From positions 1-46,513 of IMG/VR virus record IMGVR_UViG_3300009081_000740: a DNA stretch of 46,513 nucleotides; one strand, 5' to 3'. Position 1 is the stretch's first letter. The number at the start of each line of letters is the position of its first letter. Both the position numbers and the translations under genes were made by a program. A model generated the notes under the pieces. It was not told the origin of the DNA and made no database searches. It saw only the letters and a program-made list of their open reading frames with translations. Below are positions 1-8,594 of the stretch, piece by piece. The DNA comes from a virus.

Positions 1-447
1 AGTTATGATGGTTCAGGTCATTTTCGGAGAGTTTTTAGAAATTCAAAACAATCAACAAAACTTGAAGTTGAAAAATCAATTGATGTAATGGTAAAAAATA
101 AAATACCATTAAAAATAAGTTATACAATACATAAAGGAAATTATAACAACTTTTTATATGATATGGTTTATATCTTAGAAAGGTGGGGTAAAGATATTTT
201 AGCAATAAAGTTATCTCCATTCAAGAAAGAATTGGAAGATAATTTTGGTATTAATCCAATAGATAAACTGGGACTATATGCTAATAGATTATATGCAAAA
301 TATAAGGTACCAATATGTAATTTTTCTTGTAATGTATGCAAGAAATGTGATAAAAGTGAGTTTATAGGAAATGCATATTTTTCACCAAAAGGTGATAATA
401 TAAAATATGAAGAATCTACCACAAGGAAGAATTTTGATAAATGGTAA
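1..447 (+). CDS. Radical SAM protein, C-terminal part (5' truncated by window edge)
   Basis: The reading frame is open from base 1, so the start lies outside the window. The first visible residues (SYDGSGHFRR, then a hydrophobic strand ending in HKGNYN) match the late strands of a radical SAM barrel, where an S-x-D-G turn is followed by an I/V-rich strand and an N. Near the end is a Cys cluster C-x3-C-x2-C-x2-C (CNFSCNVCKKC), which could bind an auxiliary Fe-S cluster as in SPASM or twitch C-termini. The spacing of its first three Cys oddly copies the core radical SAM motif. The N-terminal half with the expected core CxxxCxxC is not in view, so the family is inferred. The stop overlaps the ATG of the next radical SAM gene by 7 bases, which suggests translational coupling. 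Confidence 0.65.
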   Translation, partial: SYDGSGHFRRVFRNSKQSTKLEVEKSIDVMVKNKIPLKISYTIHKGNYNNFLYDMVYILERWGKDILAIKLSPFKKELEDNFGINPIDKLGLYANRLYAKYKVPICNFSCNVCKKCDKSEFIGNAYFSPKGDNIKYEESTTRKNFDKW

Positions 448-1454
448 GAGAAGATTTAGAATTAGTTGCATTTGGTGATATGGATAAATTTAACAGAGAG
501 AATGTAAAACTGTTCTGGGAACCTACACAGGTATGTAACTTCACTTGTTATTATTGTTATTATAAAACAATAAAATATCCATATCATCCAGAAAATATTG
601 ATATTGAATCAGCAATAAAGTTCATAAAAGAGATTCAAAAAGTAAAGAATGTTATTAGTATCAATATGAATGCTGCTGAACCAACATTGGTAAAAGATAT
701 TGATGTCATAGTAAAAAGAATAAAAGATTCAATGATAAGTTGTAAATCATTTAGAATGTATTCAAATATAAGTGCCAATATAGATTTATATAGAAGAATA
801 ATTAATACATTTGTAGGAAGTGATATTAATTTTGTTTTGTTTCCATCGTTTCATAACGCCTGTATAGACATTGACATTTTTATGAGTAAGATAAAAACTC
901 TAAAAGATGAATATAAAAATAATAGTAATATATTAATTGATAGTATTGATTTTATGTTAGAGGATGATAATTGTTATTCACTGGCTTCATATACATATAA
1001 TAAGTATCCTGGTATAAAATTCTCTATGAGACCTATTAGAGAAAAGAAAGTGGTATTAGATAGTAGAAATCAATTTTATCCTGATATTTACACAACTAAA
1101 GCAAATGTTGTTTCTATATATAAAGATAAAGATGGTGAATATCTTTACGAATATTTTTATCCGCATAAACTTCCACATATACCAATATTTAAAAATTGGA
1201 TATGTCAATCTTGGGAAAATATGATTTATATAGGGTCAAAAGGCTTTCTAAAATCATGTACTTTGGAAAATGATGATCTAACAATGGATATAAAAAGTAA
1301 TACAATAATAAAAAGATTGATGGATAAAAAAAGAAAAATATGTAACTGTAAGAGTTGTTATTGTGATTGGGATATACCAAAATATAAGATAACTGAATAT
1401 AACTGGCTAAAAGAATGGACAAAAGAAGATATACTGAAATTAAGAAAGTTGTAA
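441..1454 (+). CDS. Radical SAM enzyme with altered GGEP motif (337 aa)
   Basis: Radical SAM enzymes use a [4Fe-4S] cluster and S-adenosylmethionine to make a 5'-deoxyadenosyl radical. The cluster motif is C32-x3-C36-x2-C39 (CNFTCYYC). The SAM-binding GGEP motif reads AAEP (NAAEPTL), an unusual replacement of both glycines. The C-terminus carries more Cys (NWICQSW, then CNCKSCYCDW), likely an auxiliary cluster. Length and Cys pattern match the product of 4483-5496, also 337 aa, and both are followed by paralogous GT-like genes, so this is one half of a duplicated two-gene unit. The substrate is unknown. Start ATG overlaps the upstream stop. Confidence 0.85.
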   Translation: MVREDLELVAFGDMDKFNRENVKLFWEPTQVCNFTCYYCYYKTIKYPYHPENIDIESAIKFIKEIQKVKNVISINMNAAEPTLVKDIDVIVKRIKDSMISCKSFRMYSNISANIDLYRRIINTFVGSDINFVLFPSFHNACIDIDIFMSKIKTLKDEYKNNSNILIDSIDFMLEDDNCYSLASYTYNKYPGIKFSMRPIREKKVVLDSRNQFYPDIYTTKANVVSIYKDKDGEYLYEYFYPHKLPHIPIFKNWICQSWENMIYIGSKGFLKSCTLENDDLTMDIKSNTIIKRLMDKKRKICNCKSCYCDWDIPKYKITEYNWLKEWTKEDILKLRKL

Positions 1455-2239
1455 TATTTTACAACTGGTTAAATAATATAAACGGTGCCTTAATAGATGC
1501 ATTTGAATATTATATATCAATATTGGAAAAAACACCGGTACATTTTTTGATAATAAACCGAATTAATAAAAAGATTGATAATATAATTCAAGCATTTGAA
1601 AATAGATATGATTTGGATGATATAAACTGGAAAGAAAACATAATAACAATAAGTTTACCAAAACTTATAAGGTTTTCTTTTCAGACCTCATTGGTAGTTG
1701 ATTATTCAACCATATTCAAAACAAAAGGACTTTTAAGGTCAGATAGAATAATAGTAATTTCTGACTATCATACAGATGATAAAGACCATATGTATGATAA
1801 ATTAAAACAAAATGTTGAATATTATGGTGAAATGCCATTTGTATATAAAGACTACGACTATAATATGAAGTTTCTATTTCATAGATTTAAAAAATTAAAA
1901 AGTGTTAAAAACAATATATACATCAACAGTCCTTTCAATGAGGATAAAAGTTTTGTTAAGGATTTAAAATTAAATAAAAATGTGATTTTTAAATCACCAT
2001 ATCATTTAGACAATTTATTTGAACAATTTGATACATATCTATATTATCATGCAAATAAATGGTTTGACCCACACCCACGATTATTTCATGAATGTCATTT
2101 CTATAACAAAAGAATAATATATATCAATAATTACGGAGTTTTAGATGGTGGTTATTATAGATATATGGACTTAATGAAAAATGGTCTGAATAATAGATAT
2201 TTAACAGAAGATGATGAGATAGTAAAGGAATTTTTATGA
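1415..2239 (+). CDS. Putative GT-B-like glycosyltransferase, copy 1 of a paralogous pair
   Basis: A 274-aa protein without an obvious catalytic signature. It is clearly related to the product of 5483-6334: both share an FEYxIxxL segment near the N-terminus, an ExRYDL segment near residue 65-70, and a C-terminal block F-[DN]-T-Y-x-Y followed by PR-[LM]-x-x-E and K-x-I-I-Y-I-N. A late PR..E..GK.I..I pattern resembles the donor-binding half of GT-B glycosyltransferases, so that is my best guess, but the fold is inferred. The ATG lies 40 bases inside the upstream radical SAM gene. No better in-frame start is visible downstream. The stop overlaps the next ATG (ATGA). Confidence 0.55.
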   Translation: MDKRRYTEIKKVVIFYNWLNNINGALIDAFEYYISILEKTPVHFLIINRINKKIDNIIQAFENRYDLDDINWKENIITISLPKLIRFSFQTSLVVDYSTIFKTKGLLRSDRIIVISDYHTDDKDHMYDKLKQNVEYYGEMPFVYKDYDYNMKFLFHRFKKLKSVKNNIYINSPFNEDKSFVKDLKLNKNVIFKSPYHLDNLFEQFDTYLYYHANKWFDPHPRLFHECHFYNKRIIYINNYGVLDGGYYRYMDLMKNGLNNRYLTEDDEIVKEFL

Positions 2240-2799
2240 AAGAAGTATTAATGATACATGATGTTAATGAAAATATATTAAACTTACCATTAGAGGATTA
2301 TATTTTAACATTTGATGATGGTTTGTATAGTCAGTTTTATTATTGGCCATTGATAAGAAAGATTGATACTGAAAAGATATTTTTTATAACATGTTGGTAC
2401 ACCTCTAATTATTCTATTGAAAGACCTGTATTTAATGGTAAATATTATAAATTTATGAACTGTGTTGATGCAAAACAGGATTTTGAAAAATCTGGTGATA
2501 AATCCCAATATATGTCAATATGTGAAATATATAAGATATATTCAGAAGGTGGCATAATAGGTGGTCATAGTTATTTTCATCAGAGAAATTATCCAAAAAG
2601 TATAGTAGAAACATATTTTCGGTTTAAATATGATACAGAAAAAATGATGAAGTGGTTTGAAGAAAAATTAATGATAAGACCAATTCATTATTGTTTTCCT
2701 TTCAATAAAGAAAAAATGTTGATGAGAGAAATTTTAAAAAAGTATGGATTTTCAAAATTTTATGGTAGTGAAAGGATACCAGTTGAGTCATTATTATGA
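2236..2799 (+). CDS. NodB-type polysaccharide deacetylase (CE4)
   Basis: The NodB/carbohydrate esterase 4 family removes N- or O-acetyl groups from glycans with a divalent metal. The three landmarks are present: motif 1 TFDDG at residues 25-29 (D27 as likely base, D28 as metal ligand), motif 2 H111-S-Y-F-H115 (metal-binding HSxxH), and a motif-3-like CFPFN around 153-157. At 187 aa it is about the size of a bare NodB domain. It shows no signal peptide, so it likely acts in the cytoplasm on a sugar or glycolipid intermediate. It overlaps both neighbours by ATGA junctions and sits between the first GT-like gene and two tandem radical SAM genes, which links it to the same pathway. Confidence 0.82.
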   Translation: MKEVLMIHDVNENILNLPLEDYILTFDDGLYSQFYYWPLIRKIDTEKIFFITCWYTSNYSIERPVFNGKYYKFMNCVDAKQDFEKSGDKSQYMSICEIYKIYSEGGIIGGHSYFHQRNYPKSIVETYFRFKYDTEKMMKWFEEKLMIRPIHYCFPFNKEKMLMREILKKYGFSKFYGSERIPVESLL

Positions 2800-3614
2800 A
2801 TTATTTAACTTTGTTTCTTACAGAACAATGTAATAGAAAATGTGAGTATTGTGATATAGCAAGAATAAAAAAACAAAAAAGTATAAATATATTTCTTATT
2901 AATAAGTTCATACCTATAATAAAAGAATCAAAATGGAACAATATTGTATTAACGGGTGGTGAACCTACATTAGTAAAGGAAGATGTTTTAGATTATATAA
3001 TCAATGAGTTAGGTGATAAATTTTTAAAAGTTAATACTAATGGTCTTTGGATTAAAAAAGGTTATTTTGAGAAGTATTATGATAAAGTAGATAAAATACA
3101 ATTACATCCTGTTAGTGAGATAAATGAATTTTATGATAATATAATAGATGATAAAATAATCTATCATTTTCCAGTACATAAAAGAAATATCATATATCTA
3201 AGGAACTTTCTTAAAAGAAATAAAGACATTAAAATAAGATTGGCACCATATGATGAAAAATACATAAATAACGATTTTTCTTTAACTACAATGGATTTTA
3301 TTGAAATATATGATATTATAAAGAATTTTAAAAACATAACAGATGATACAAAAATACTTTTTAAAAACCTATCAAAAAATACAAATTATAATAGGTTAAA
3401 AGAATGTTGTTTTTATCCTTCCATAGATTTTGTGAATGGTCGTATTAAGAAATGCATAAAAAGTCACACATTATCTGACTGGTTTGAGTTGACAGAGGAA
3501 AATTTTAATAATATGAAAAATCTAAAATATACAAATAATGATATATGTAATAATTGTCATTTATTTATTAGAGATTATGAAAAATTGATAAGGATGTTGA
3601 TATGTTCGGATTAG
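2796..3614 (+). CDS. Radical SAM enzyme (272 aa), tandem paralogue 1
   Basis: Core cluster motif C12-x3-C16-x2-C19 (CNRKCEYC) lies very near the N-terminus, and TGGEP is at residues 53-57. The frame then has VNTNG plus a KKGYFEKYYDK stretch also found in the next gene (KMGYYKKYYDK), so the two are tandem paralogues. The C-terminal half holds CC (about residue 207), C (about 223), and C-x2-C (DICNNCH), consistent with one auxiliary Fe-S cluster in a short twitch-like domain. It starts in an ATGA overlap with the deacetylase gene and its end overlaps the next gene by 13 bases. The substrate is unknown. Confidence 0.85.
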   Translation: MNYLTLFLTEQCNRKCEYCDIARIKKQKSINIFLINKFIPIIKESKWNNIVLTGGEPTLVKEDVLDYIINELGDKFLKVNTNGLWIKKGYFEKYYDKVDKIQLHPVSEINEFYDNIIDDKIIYHFPVHKRNIIYLRNFLKRNKDIKIRLAPYDEKYINNDFSLTTMDFIEIYDIIKNFKNITDDTKILFKNLSKNTNYNRLKECCFYPSIDFVNGRIKKCIKSHTLSDWFELTEENFNNMKNLKYTNNDICNNCHLFIRDYEKLIRMLICSD

Positions 3615-4486
3615 AAGATAAGTTATCAGCGGTTAGATTTTCAATATTTATTACAGAAGTTTGTAATTTATCATGTGAATATTGCGATATACCATTACAA
3701 GAAAAAAGATTAGATTGTAATAAAGAATTATTATTGAAATATCTACCTGTGTTAGATACTTATGATTTTGAATGTTATACTTTAACAGGTGGAGAACCAG
3801 GTTTATCATCATGTATTGATGATTTTTTCAATATTGTAACCAAACCAGTAAAAGTTAATACTAATGGTGTATTTTTTAAAATGGGTTATTATAAAAAATA
3901 TTATGATAAAATTCAAGAGGTAGGTTATCATGCTATAAAAAATCCAGGTGAACCAATACCAGATTCACCATTACTAAAGGAAGAAAAAGTTACATTATAT
4001 ATACCTTTTGATAATTACAACTGGATATATATCCCCCAAATGGTAAAAGATAATCAAGATATTAGATTTAATTTTATACCATATATTAGAAAGAAGAAAG
4101 GTGATAGTAATATAAGAACCCTTACATTGGATAACATGAGAGAGTTATATAAAAGAATATGTATATATAACAACACACAATCAAGTGGATTGGCAAGTTT
4201 AATAAATGATTTGGACCATTCAAAATTAGAAATGTATAGAAAGTTCTGTCAAAACTCAAATACAAGATATTTGTTTGATTTTGTTAAGGGTCATATATAT
4301 AGATGTGCAAAGAGTAGAGTTCATAACAAAAGGGTTGAAATGAACGACGAGAATATTGAAAAAATAAAGACATTTACATTATTTGAAAAGGATGATATAA
4401 TGGACGAAGCATGTGAAGATTGTTATTATTTTACATTCTTTCTTAAATATGCAATGAGAAATGGGATATTAAAAAATAAACAATGA
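3602..4486 (+). CDS. Radical SAM enzyme (294 aa), tandem paralogue 2
   Basis: Core motif C21-x3-C25-x2-C28 (CNLSCEYC) and TGGEP at 62-66 are intact. The CEYCDI and VNTNG contexts match the upstream gene, showing tandem duplication followed by divergence. The C-terminal Cys residues (KFCQNS, YRCAKS and EACEDCYY with C-x2-C) fit an auxiliary cluster. The ATG lies inside the end of the previous gene, and the stop overlaps the next ATG (ATGA), so translation is probably coupled through the whole cassette. The two tandem copies may have taken on different substrates or may work as a pair. Sequence alone cannot separate these. Confidence 0.85.
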   Translation: MFGLEDKLSAVRFSIFITEVCNLSCEYCDIPLQEKRLDCNKELLLKYLPVLDTYDFECYTLTGGEPGLSSCIDDFFNIVTKPVKVNTNGVFFKMGYYKKYYDKIQEVGYHAIKNPGEPIPDSPLLKEEKVTLYIPFDNYNWIYIPQMVKDNQDIRFNFIPYIRKKKGDSNIRTLTLDNMRELYKRICIYNNTQSSGLASLINDLDHSKLEMYRKFCQNSNTRYLFDFVKGHIYRCAKSRVHNKRVEMNDENIEKIKTFTLFEKDDIMDEACEDCYYFTFFLKYAMRNGILKNKQ

Positions 4487-5496
4487 AAGATATAGTTTTT
4501 TCTGGTTCATTAAAGAACTTTGTTGAAAATGATATATTACAAGTCTCCTGGAATCTATTTGAGGAGTGTAATTATAATTGTTATTATTGTGGTACAAAAC
4601 AAGGAAGATATTGTAAAGATGCTGGGAATTATCTAACACCTGATGGAAAGTGTAATAGTTGGGATATGGATAAAAATCTCATAGAAAATGTAATAACAGG
4701 TATAGCAGAAGAAAAACATAAGAAAATAGATTTTACAATATCAGGTGGTGAACCAAGTATTCTAAAAGAGGATACATTTTTATTTCTATTGAATCAAATG
4801 AAAGATAAACTTTCAGATTCACTTATAACAATTAGATATATGACAAATTTATCTAATGATGTATCATATTATAAAAACATTTGGTCAATTCTCAAAGAAA
4901 AGAATATATTATTATGTACCACAATACATTATCTAATGGGATTAAAAACTTTTGAGAAAAAGATTAATAAGTTGATTAATGAACCAATTATAATAGATTT
5001 GAGAGTACCAATATCTTGTAAGTATTTAACAGAATCCCTTAAAAGATATAATTATTTAAAAAAATTAACGGGTGATAATATCTTTGTAATACCAAAGTAT
5101 ATTATGGAGTATGAGTGTGGTATTGATAATACAGTATTGAAATGGTTATTAAATGAGAATGAAAAAATTGTAAAAAAACAACCAGATATGATGACATTTG
5201 ATACTGTATTTTTTGATGGTATAAATTTCACTTTAGAAAAACATAACAGGGATATTTATTCACAATACTATAAACAAAAAATAAAATGGGTTTGTGATTT
5301 AAGTAAAAACAAATTTATTGATTTTAAAGGTAGAACCTGGAAATGTATTAATGATTCTAATCAAAATAAATTTAGTAAAAGAGATAGAGTTATATGTTCA
5401 AATTCAATGTGTTCATGTGGTCAGTATATTCCTAAGATGAATTTAAAATATTTCGGTAATTCCAATTTAATAAAAAATATGTATGATGGAAGTTGA
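4483..5496 (+). CDS. Radical SAM enzyme (337 aa), partner of second GT-like gene
   Basis: Core motif C29-x3-C33-x2-C36 (CNYNCYYC) and an intact SGGEP. A C-terminal Cys set (WVCDLS, WKCIND, then C-x4-C-x-C in ICSNSMCSC) suggests an auxiliary cluster. It has the same length and the same late Cys layout as the product of 441-1454. In both, a tryptophan-rich segment precedes the cluster motif (VSWNLFEEC here, LFWEPTQVC there). Both are followed directly by members of one GT-like family, so the pair was duplicated as a unit. Unlike the first copy, this one keeps the usual glycines of GGEP. Its end overlaps the next gene by 14 bases. Confidence 0.85.
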   Translation: MKDIVFSGSLKNFVENDILQVSWNLFEECNYNCYYCGTKQGRYCKDAGNYLTPDGKCNSWDMDKNLIENVITGIAEEKHKKIDFTISGGEPSILKEDTFLFLLNQMKDKLSDSLITIRYMTNLSNDVSYYKNIWSILKEKNILLCTTIHYLMGLKTFEKKINKLINEPIIIDLRVPISCKYLTESLKRYNYLKKLTGDNIFVIPKYIMEYECGIDNTVLKWLLNENEKIVKKQPDMMTFDTVFFDGINFTLEKHNRDIYSQYYKQKIKWVCDLSKNKFIDFKGRTWKCINDSNQNKFSKRDRVICSNSMCSCGQYIPKMNLKYFGNSNLIKNMYDGS

Positions 5497-6334
5497 TATA
5501 TTACACCACTGTAGTTCTTTTCATCCATTTAATGGTAATATATTTTATCACTTTGAGTATTTTATATTCTTATTAAAACGGGGTGTGGATGTAAGATTGG
5601 TTTATACACCTGGTTATGATATTGAATATATCATATCTGTAATGGAAGATAGATATGACTTGAAAGGTTTAAGTTATAGAAATAGAATATTCAATGATGG
5701 TATAACAAGAACGTCAAATGTCATAACAAATACAAAGGTTTTATATGATGTAAAGGGTGAAATAAAAGCAGATAAAATTCACTTAGTTAATACTTGGGCA
5801 TCTTATTATTATAAAGATGATATTGGAAAATACAAACAAGATAAAAATATAATTGAGTATAATGAATGTCCTCTTATAGGTGATGTAAATTATTTAAGAC
5901 CAATATATTTTGATTTATTGAAAAAACCAAATATAAGTGAAGATAGAGTTTATCTACATTTATCAGGTGTTAGAAAGATAAATTTCAGGGAATATGTAAA
6001 ATATGTCCTACCGATTATAAAAGGTAGAAAGGTATTGGTATCTTATCCTGAATCCCAGAAAGATGAATTTTTTTATTTGAAAACCTCCAATGTTGAAAGT
6101 TATATAAGTCATGTACCAAATTTATTTGAAAAATTCAACACTTATTTTTATATACTTCTACATGGTAAAGATTATAGTCCAAGAATGTTGATTGAATCCA
6201 CATATCTGGGTAAAGAAATAATCTATATTAATAGGACACAAAATTTATCAAATAGATATAAAGATTGTTTGTGTAAAGAAATAGAAAAATATAGAATGAG
6301 TGGAAATGATAAATTATTAGGGTGTTTTTTATGA
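5483..6334 (+). CDS. Putative GT-B-like glycosyltransferase, copy 2
   Basis: A 283-aa paralogue of the product of 1415-2239, with shared blocks FEYFIFLL, MEDRYDL, F-N-T-Y-F-Y, PRMLIE and K-E-I-I-Y-I-N. The C-terminal PR..E...GK.I.YIN pattern is reminiscent of GT-B donor-binding regions. No confident catalytic residue can be named, so the enzymatic call is tentative. Two in-frame ATGs (5483 and 5486) are possible starts, both inside the previous gene. The stop forms an ATGA overlap with the next radical SAM gene at 6331. Consistent pairing of this family with a radical SAM enzyme suggests the two act on one product. Confidence 0.55.
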   Translation: MMEVDILHHCSSFHPFNGNIFYHFEYFIFLLKRGVDVRLVYTPGYDIEYIISVMEDRYDLKGLSYRNRIFNDGITRTSNVITNTKVLYDVKGEIKADKIHLVNTWASYYYKDDIGKYKQDKNIIEYNECPLIGDVNYLRPIYFDLLKKPNISEDRVYLHLSGVRKINFREYVKYVLPIIKGRKVLVSYPESQKDEFFYLKTSNVESYISHVPNLFEKFNTYFYILLHGKDYSPRMLIESTYLGKEIIYINRTQNLSNRYKDCLCKEIEKYRMSGNDKLLGCFL

Positions 6335-7242
6335 TAGAAAGAATAGAAGGTGAAAAAGATTATAGTCCTTATATAATATGGGAAATAATTGAAAAATGTA
6401 ATTTTAATTGTGGTTATTGTACTTTTGTAAAAAATCCAAATTTTAATTGTATCTCAAATATAAAAAGGGGTATTGATACAATAACATCATCAACTGAATA
6501 TCCTATAATAGATTTTACTGGTGGTGAACCAACATTACATCCTGATTTAAGTGAGATTTTAGATTATTCAACTGAAAAAAGTAAAAATGATGTTTATGTA
6601 ACAACAAATGCATCAATGAATGTTAATGAGTTAAATAGGGTATTGGATAATGTAAAACATAAACAAAAATTAGGTTTTTATTTAACATATCATCACAAAC
6701 AAACAAATATATCACAGTATATTGAATTTGCAAATATGTTAAAAGATAATAACTGTAAAGTCTTTATTAAATTTTTATGTGATCCAAAGGATTTTAATGG
6801 TATAAAAAAATCATATGAGTATATAAAGAATATTCCTTACGATAGATTTTTTATGAAATATAGGTGGAATCATAGAAAAGAAGGTGTATATACAAATGAA
6901 TATTATGAATGGATTATTCAAAATTCAAAATCAAATGATATATATTTCAATGTTAGTTTTAATAATGAAAAAACTAAAAAATATTATTATGACTCATTAG
7001 TATATGAGGGTTTAAACAATTTTCAAGGTATGTATTGTAAGTGTTTATATTTATTATATATAAACATATTAGGAAGAATATATCCAAGTTGTTTAAAAGA
7101 AATGATGAGTTCATCAATAGGAAATTTATATACTTTACCAAATTTAAATTATATATACAATGATAAAGATAGAAAAATAAGATGTATAAAAGATGAATGT
7201 ACAGAAGTGATAAACAATCCTGATAAGTGGAGAAATAAATGA
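6331..7242 (+). CDS. Radical SAM enzyme with SPASM-like tail (303 aa)
   Basis: Core motif C23-x3-C27-x2-C30 (CNFNCGYC), TGGEPTLHP, and a TTNAS strand are typical of the radical SAM core. A C-x-C, then IYPSC and C-x4-C near the end (CKC, PSCLKE, RCIKDEC), resembles the single auxiliary cluster of SPASM/twitch enzymes, in which a Y/I-P-x-C turn is common. I chose the ATG at 6331, which overlaps the upstream stop as ATGA and has an AGGG site 7-10 bases before it. A GTG at 6322 in the same frame would add three residues. The stop overlaps the next ATG. Confidence 0.85.
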   Translation: MIERIEGEKDYSPYIIWEIIEKCNFNCGYCTFVKNPNFNCISNIKRGIDTITSSTEYPIIDFTGGEPTLHPDLSEILDYSTEKSKNDVYVTTNASMNVNELNRVLDNVKHKQKLGFYLTYHHKQTNISQYIEFANMLKDNNCKVFIKFLCDPKDFNGIKKSYEYIKNIPYDRFFMKYRWNHRKEGVYTNEYYEWIIQNSKSNDIYFNVSFNNEKTKKYYYDSLVYEGLNNFQGMYCKCLYLLYINILGRIYPSCLKEMMSSSIGNLYTLPNLNYIYNDKDRKIRCIKDECTEVINNPDKWRNK

Positions 7243-8528
7243 AATCAATTTTTGTTGTTATGAGGTCAGAAGGAGATAATGAGAATCCATTAACAGCATA
7301 TTCAATTGCGAAATCTATGATAAAAGGACTTGATTTGGCAATTTTGAATTTTCCAAGAATTGATAAAAAAGATGTGATATTTACTAATAGAACCGATTAT
7401 ACGGAGCCTTATATCTATGGTCAAACCATTGATGATGTAGTTGATAAAAAAGCAATACTAAAATTAATTGAAAATTATAATAACAATAGAGATTTTCTAA
7501 GGAATATAAAAATACCTAAGTTTAGAAGTAAATTTATAGATTCTATTTATAAAGAGGCTTGTCGTGTTTCAAAATATGATGTTGTATTTTTTTCTATATT
7601 TAGGTATCATTTTCTTTATCATTTATTATTGGCTGCTATAGCAAAATCATTAAATAATAAATTGAAGGTTGTTGTGGGTGGACCACAAATTATATTGTCT
7701 TCCTTATCAAGGGATATACTATTAAACTGTCCATTTGTTGATAAAATACTTGTCGGTAATGTTGAAGATTGTATAGATGAATATAATAAACCAGAAAAAT
7801 TGTCATTTGTTAAGAACAAAAACATTATAAATTCTATAATACCTAATTATTATCCTTTTACAAAATTTTTTAATAATACAGTTAATCTATTTACAAGTAG
7901 AAATTGTAGTTATATTTGTAAGTATTGTCCAAATGGTAATATGAATTTAAAATATTCTAAAATAGATTTGAATACTGTTGATATATGGTTAAATTATTAT
8001 AAAAAATGTAATATATATTTTACAGACCCATATATAAATCTAATAAGAAAAAGATTTGATGAAATATTAGATATGTTAAAAAAGACAAATTTTCCTGACA
8101 AATATACTATGTGGTTACATTCCAAGAAATTGAGTTTTCTTCAAATAGATAAATTAATAGAACTACAACCTAAAAGGTTATGGATGTCATATGATGTTGT
8201 GGATGTTGGATTAAGTAAATCAATGGCAAGACCAATTGATAAGTATATTGATGAAAAAATAGTTACTATAACAGATGGTGATATAAATTTGGTAGTTCCT
8301 TTTATAATTGGACTACCAGGTGAAACAAATTATACATTTGATAAAACATTAGAAAAAATAGTGCAGTTAAAAGATATATGTAACAAAAAGTTACAAATTG
8401 AAATTTTTCCTTACTTACATAATGTTGGTTCACCTCTATTTGATAGTGACCCAAATTATAAAAATGGAATATCCGAAACTATAATGAAAAAAAGATTGGT
8501 TAAGATAAAAAAATTAATCGGTAAATAA
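7239..8528 (+). CDS. Radical SAM protein with B12-binding-like N-terminal domain (429 aa)
   Basis: The N-terminal ~200 residues look like the Rossmann-type cobalamin-binding domain of B12-radical SAM proteins: a DVVFFSIFRYHF strand and helix, then VVVGGP, then the VDKILVGNVED strand and turn. The usual DxHxxG cobalamin ligand motif is not evident, so base-off histidine ligation is not supported. The radical SAM core follows with CSYICKYC (C-x3-C-x2-C, about residue 225), and FIIGLPGET is the helix-capping motif typical of MiaB/B12-type radical SAM enzymes. Such proteins catalyse methylations, ring contractions and C-C bond formation. It is the last gene of the cassette, starting in an ATGA overlap. 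The next transcription unit has its own promoter. Confidence 0.82.
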   Translation: MKSIFVVMRSEGDNENPLTAYSIAKSMIKGLDLAILNFPRIDKKDVIFTNRTDYTEPYIYGQTIDDVVDKKAILKLIENYNNNRDFLRNIKIPKFRSKFIDSIYKEACRVSKYDVVFFSIFRYHFLYHLLLAAIAKSLNNKLKVVVGGPQIILSSLSRDILLNCPFVDKILVGNVEDCIDEYNKPEKLSFVKNKNIINSIIPNYYPFTKFFNNTVNLFTSRNCSYICKYCPNGNMNLKYSKIDLNTVDIWLNYYKKCNIYFTDPYINLIRKRFDEILDMLKKTNFPDKYTMWLHSKKLSFLQIDKLIELQPKRLWMSYDVVDVGLSKSMARPIDKYIDEKIVTITDGDINLVVPFIIGLPGETNYTFDKTLEKIVQLKDICNKKLQIEIFPYLHNVGSPLFDSDPNYKNGISETIMKKRLVKIKKLIGK

Positions 8529-8530
8529 TG

Positions 8531-8559
8531 TTTACATATTGTACAAGATAGTGTATAAT
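8531..8559 (+). promoter_or_regulatory. Sigma70-like promoter for the recombination block
   Basis: TTTACA (8531-8536) and TATAAT (8554-8559) are separated by 17 bases, a near-consensus sigma70 arrangement. It lies in the 66-base gap between the radical SAM cassette and the gp47-like gene, with the SD site AAAGGAG (8581-8587 region) downstream. The -35 hexamer is preceded by TG, as in two other promoters in this window (13880-13907 and the minus-strand one at 23862-23890). Confidence 0.75.
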
Positions 8560-8594
8560 ATCTCTATTAGTTAGTTATATAAAGGAGTTAAATT

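Noticed and set aside
1-8528. RiPP precursor peptide for the radical SAM cassette
   Set aside because: The cassette has no small Cys-, Thr- or Asn-rich ORF between genes; overlaps leave no room. A precursor outside the window remains possible.
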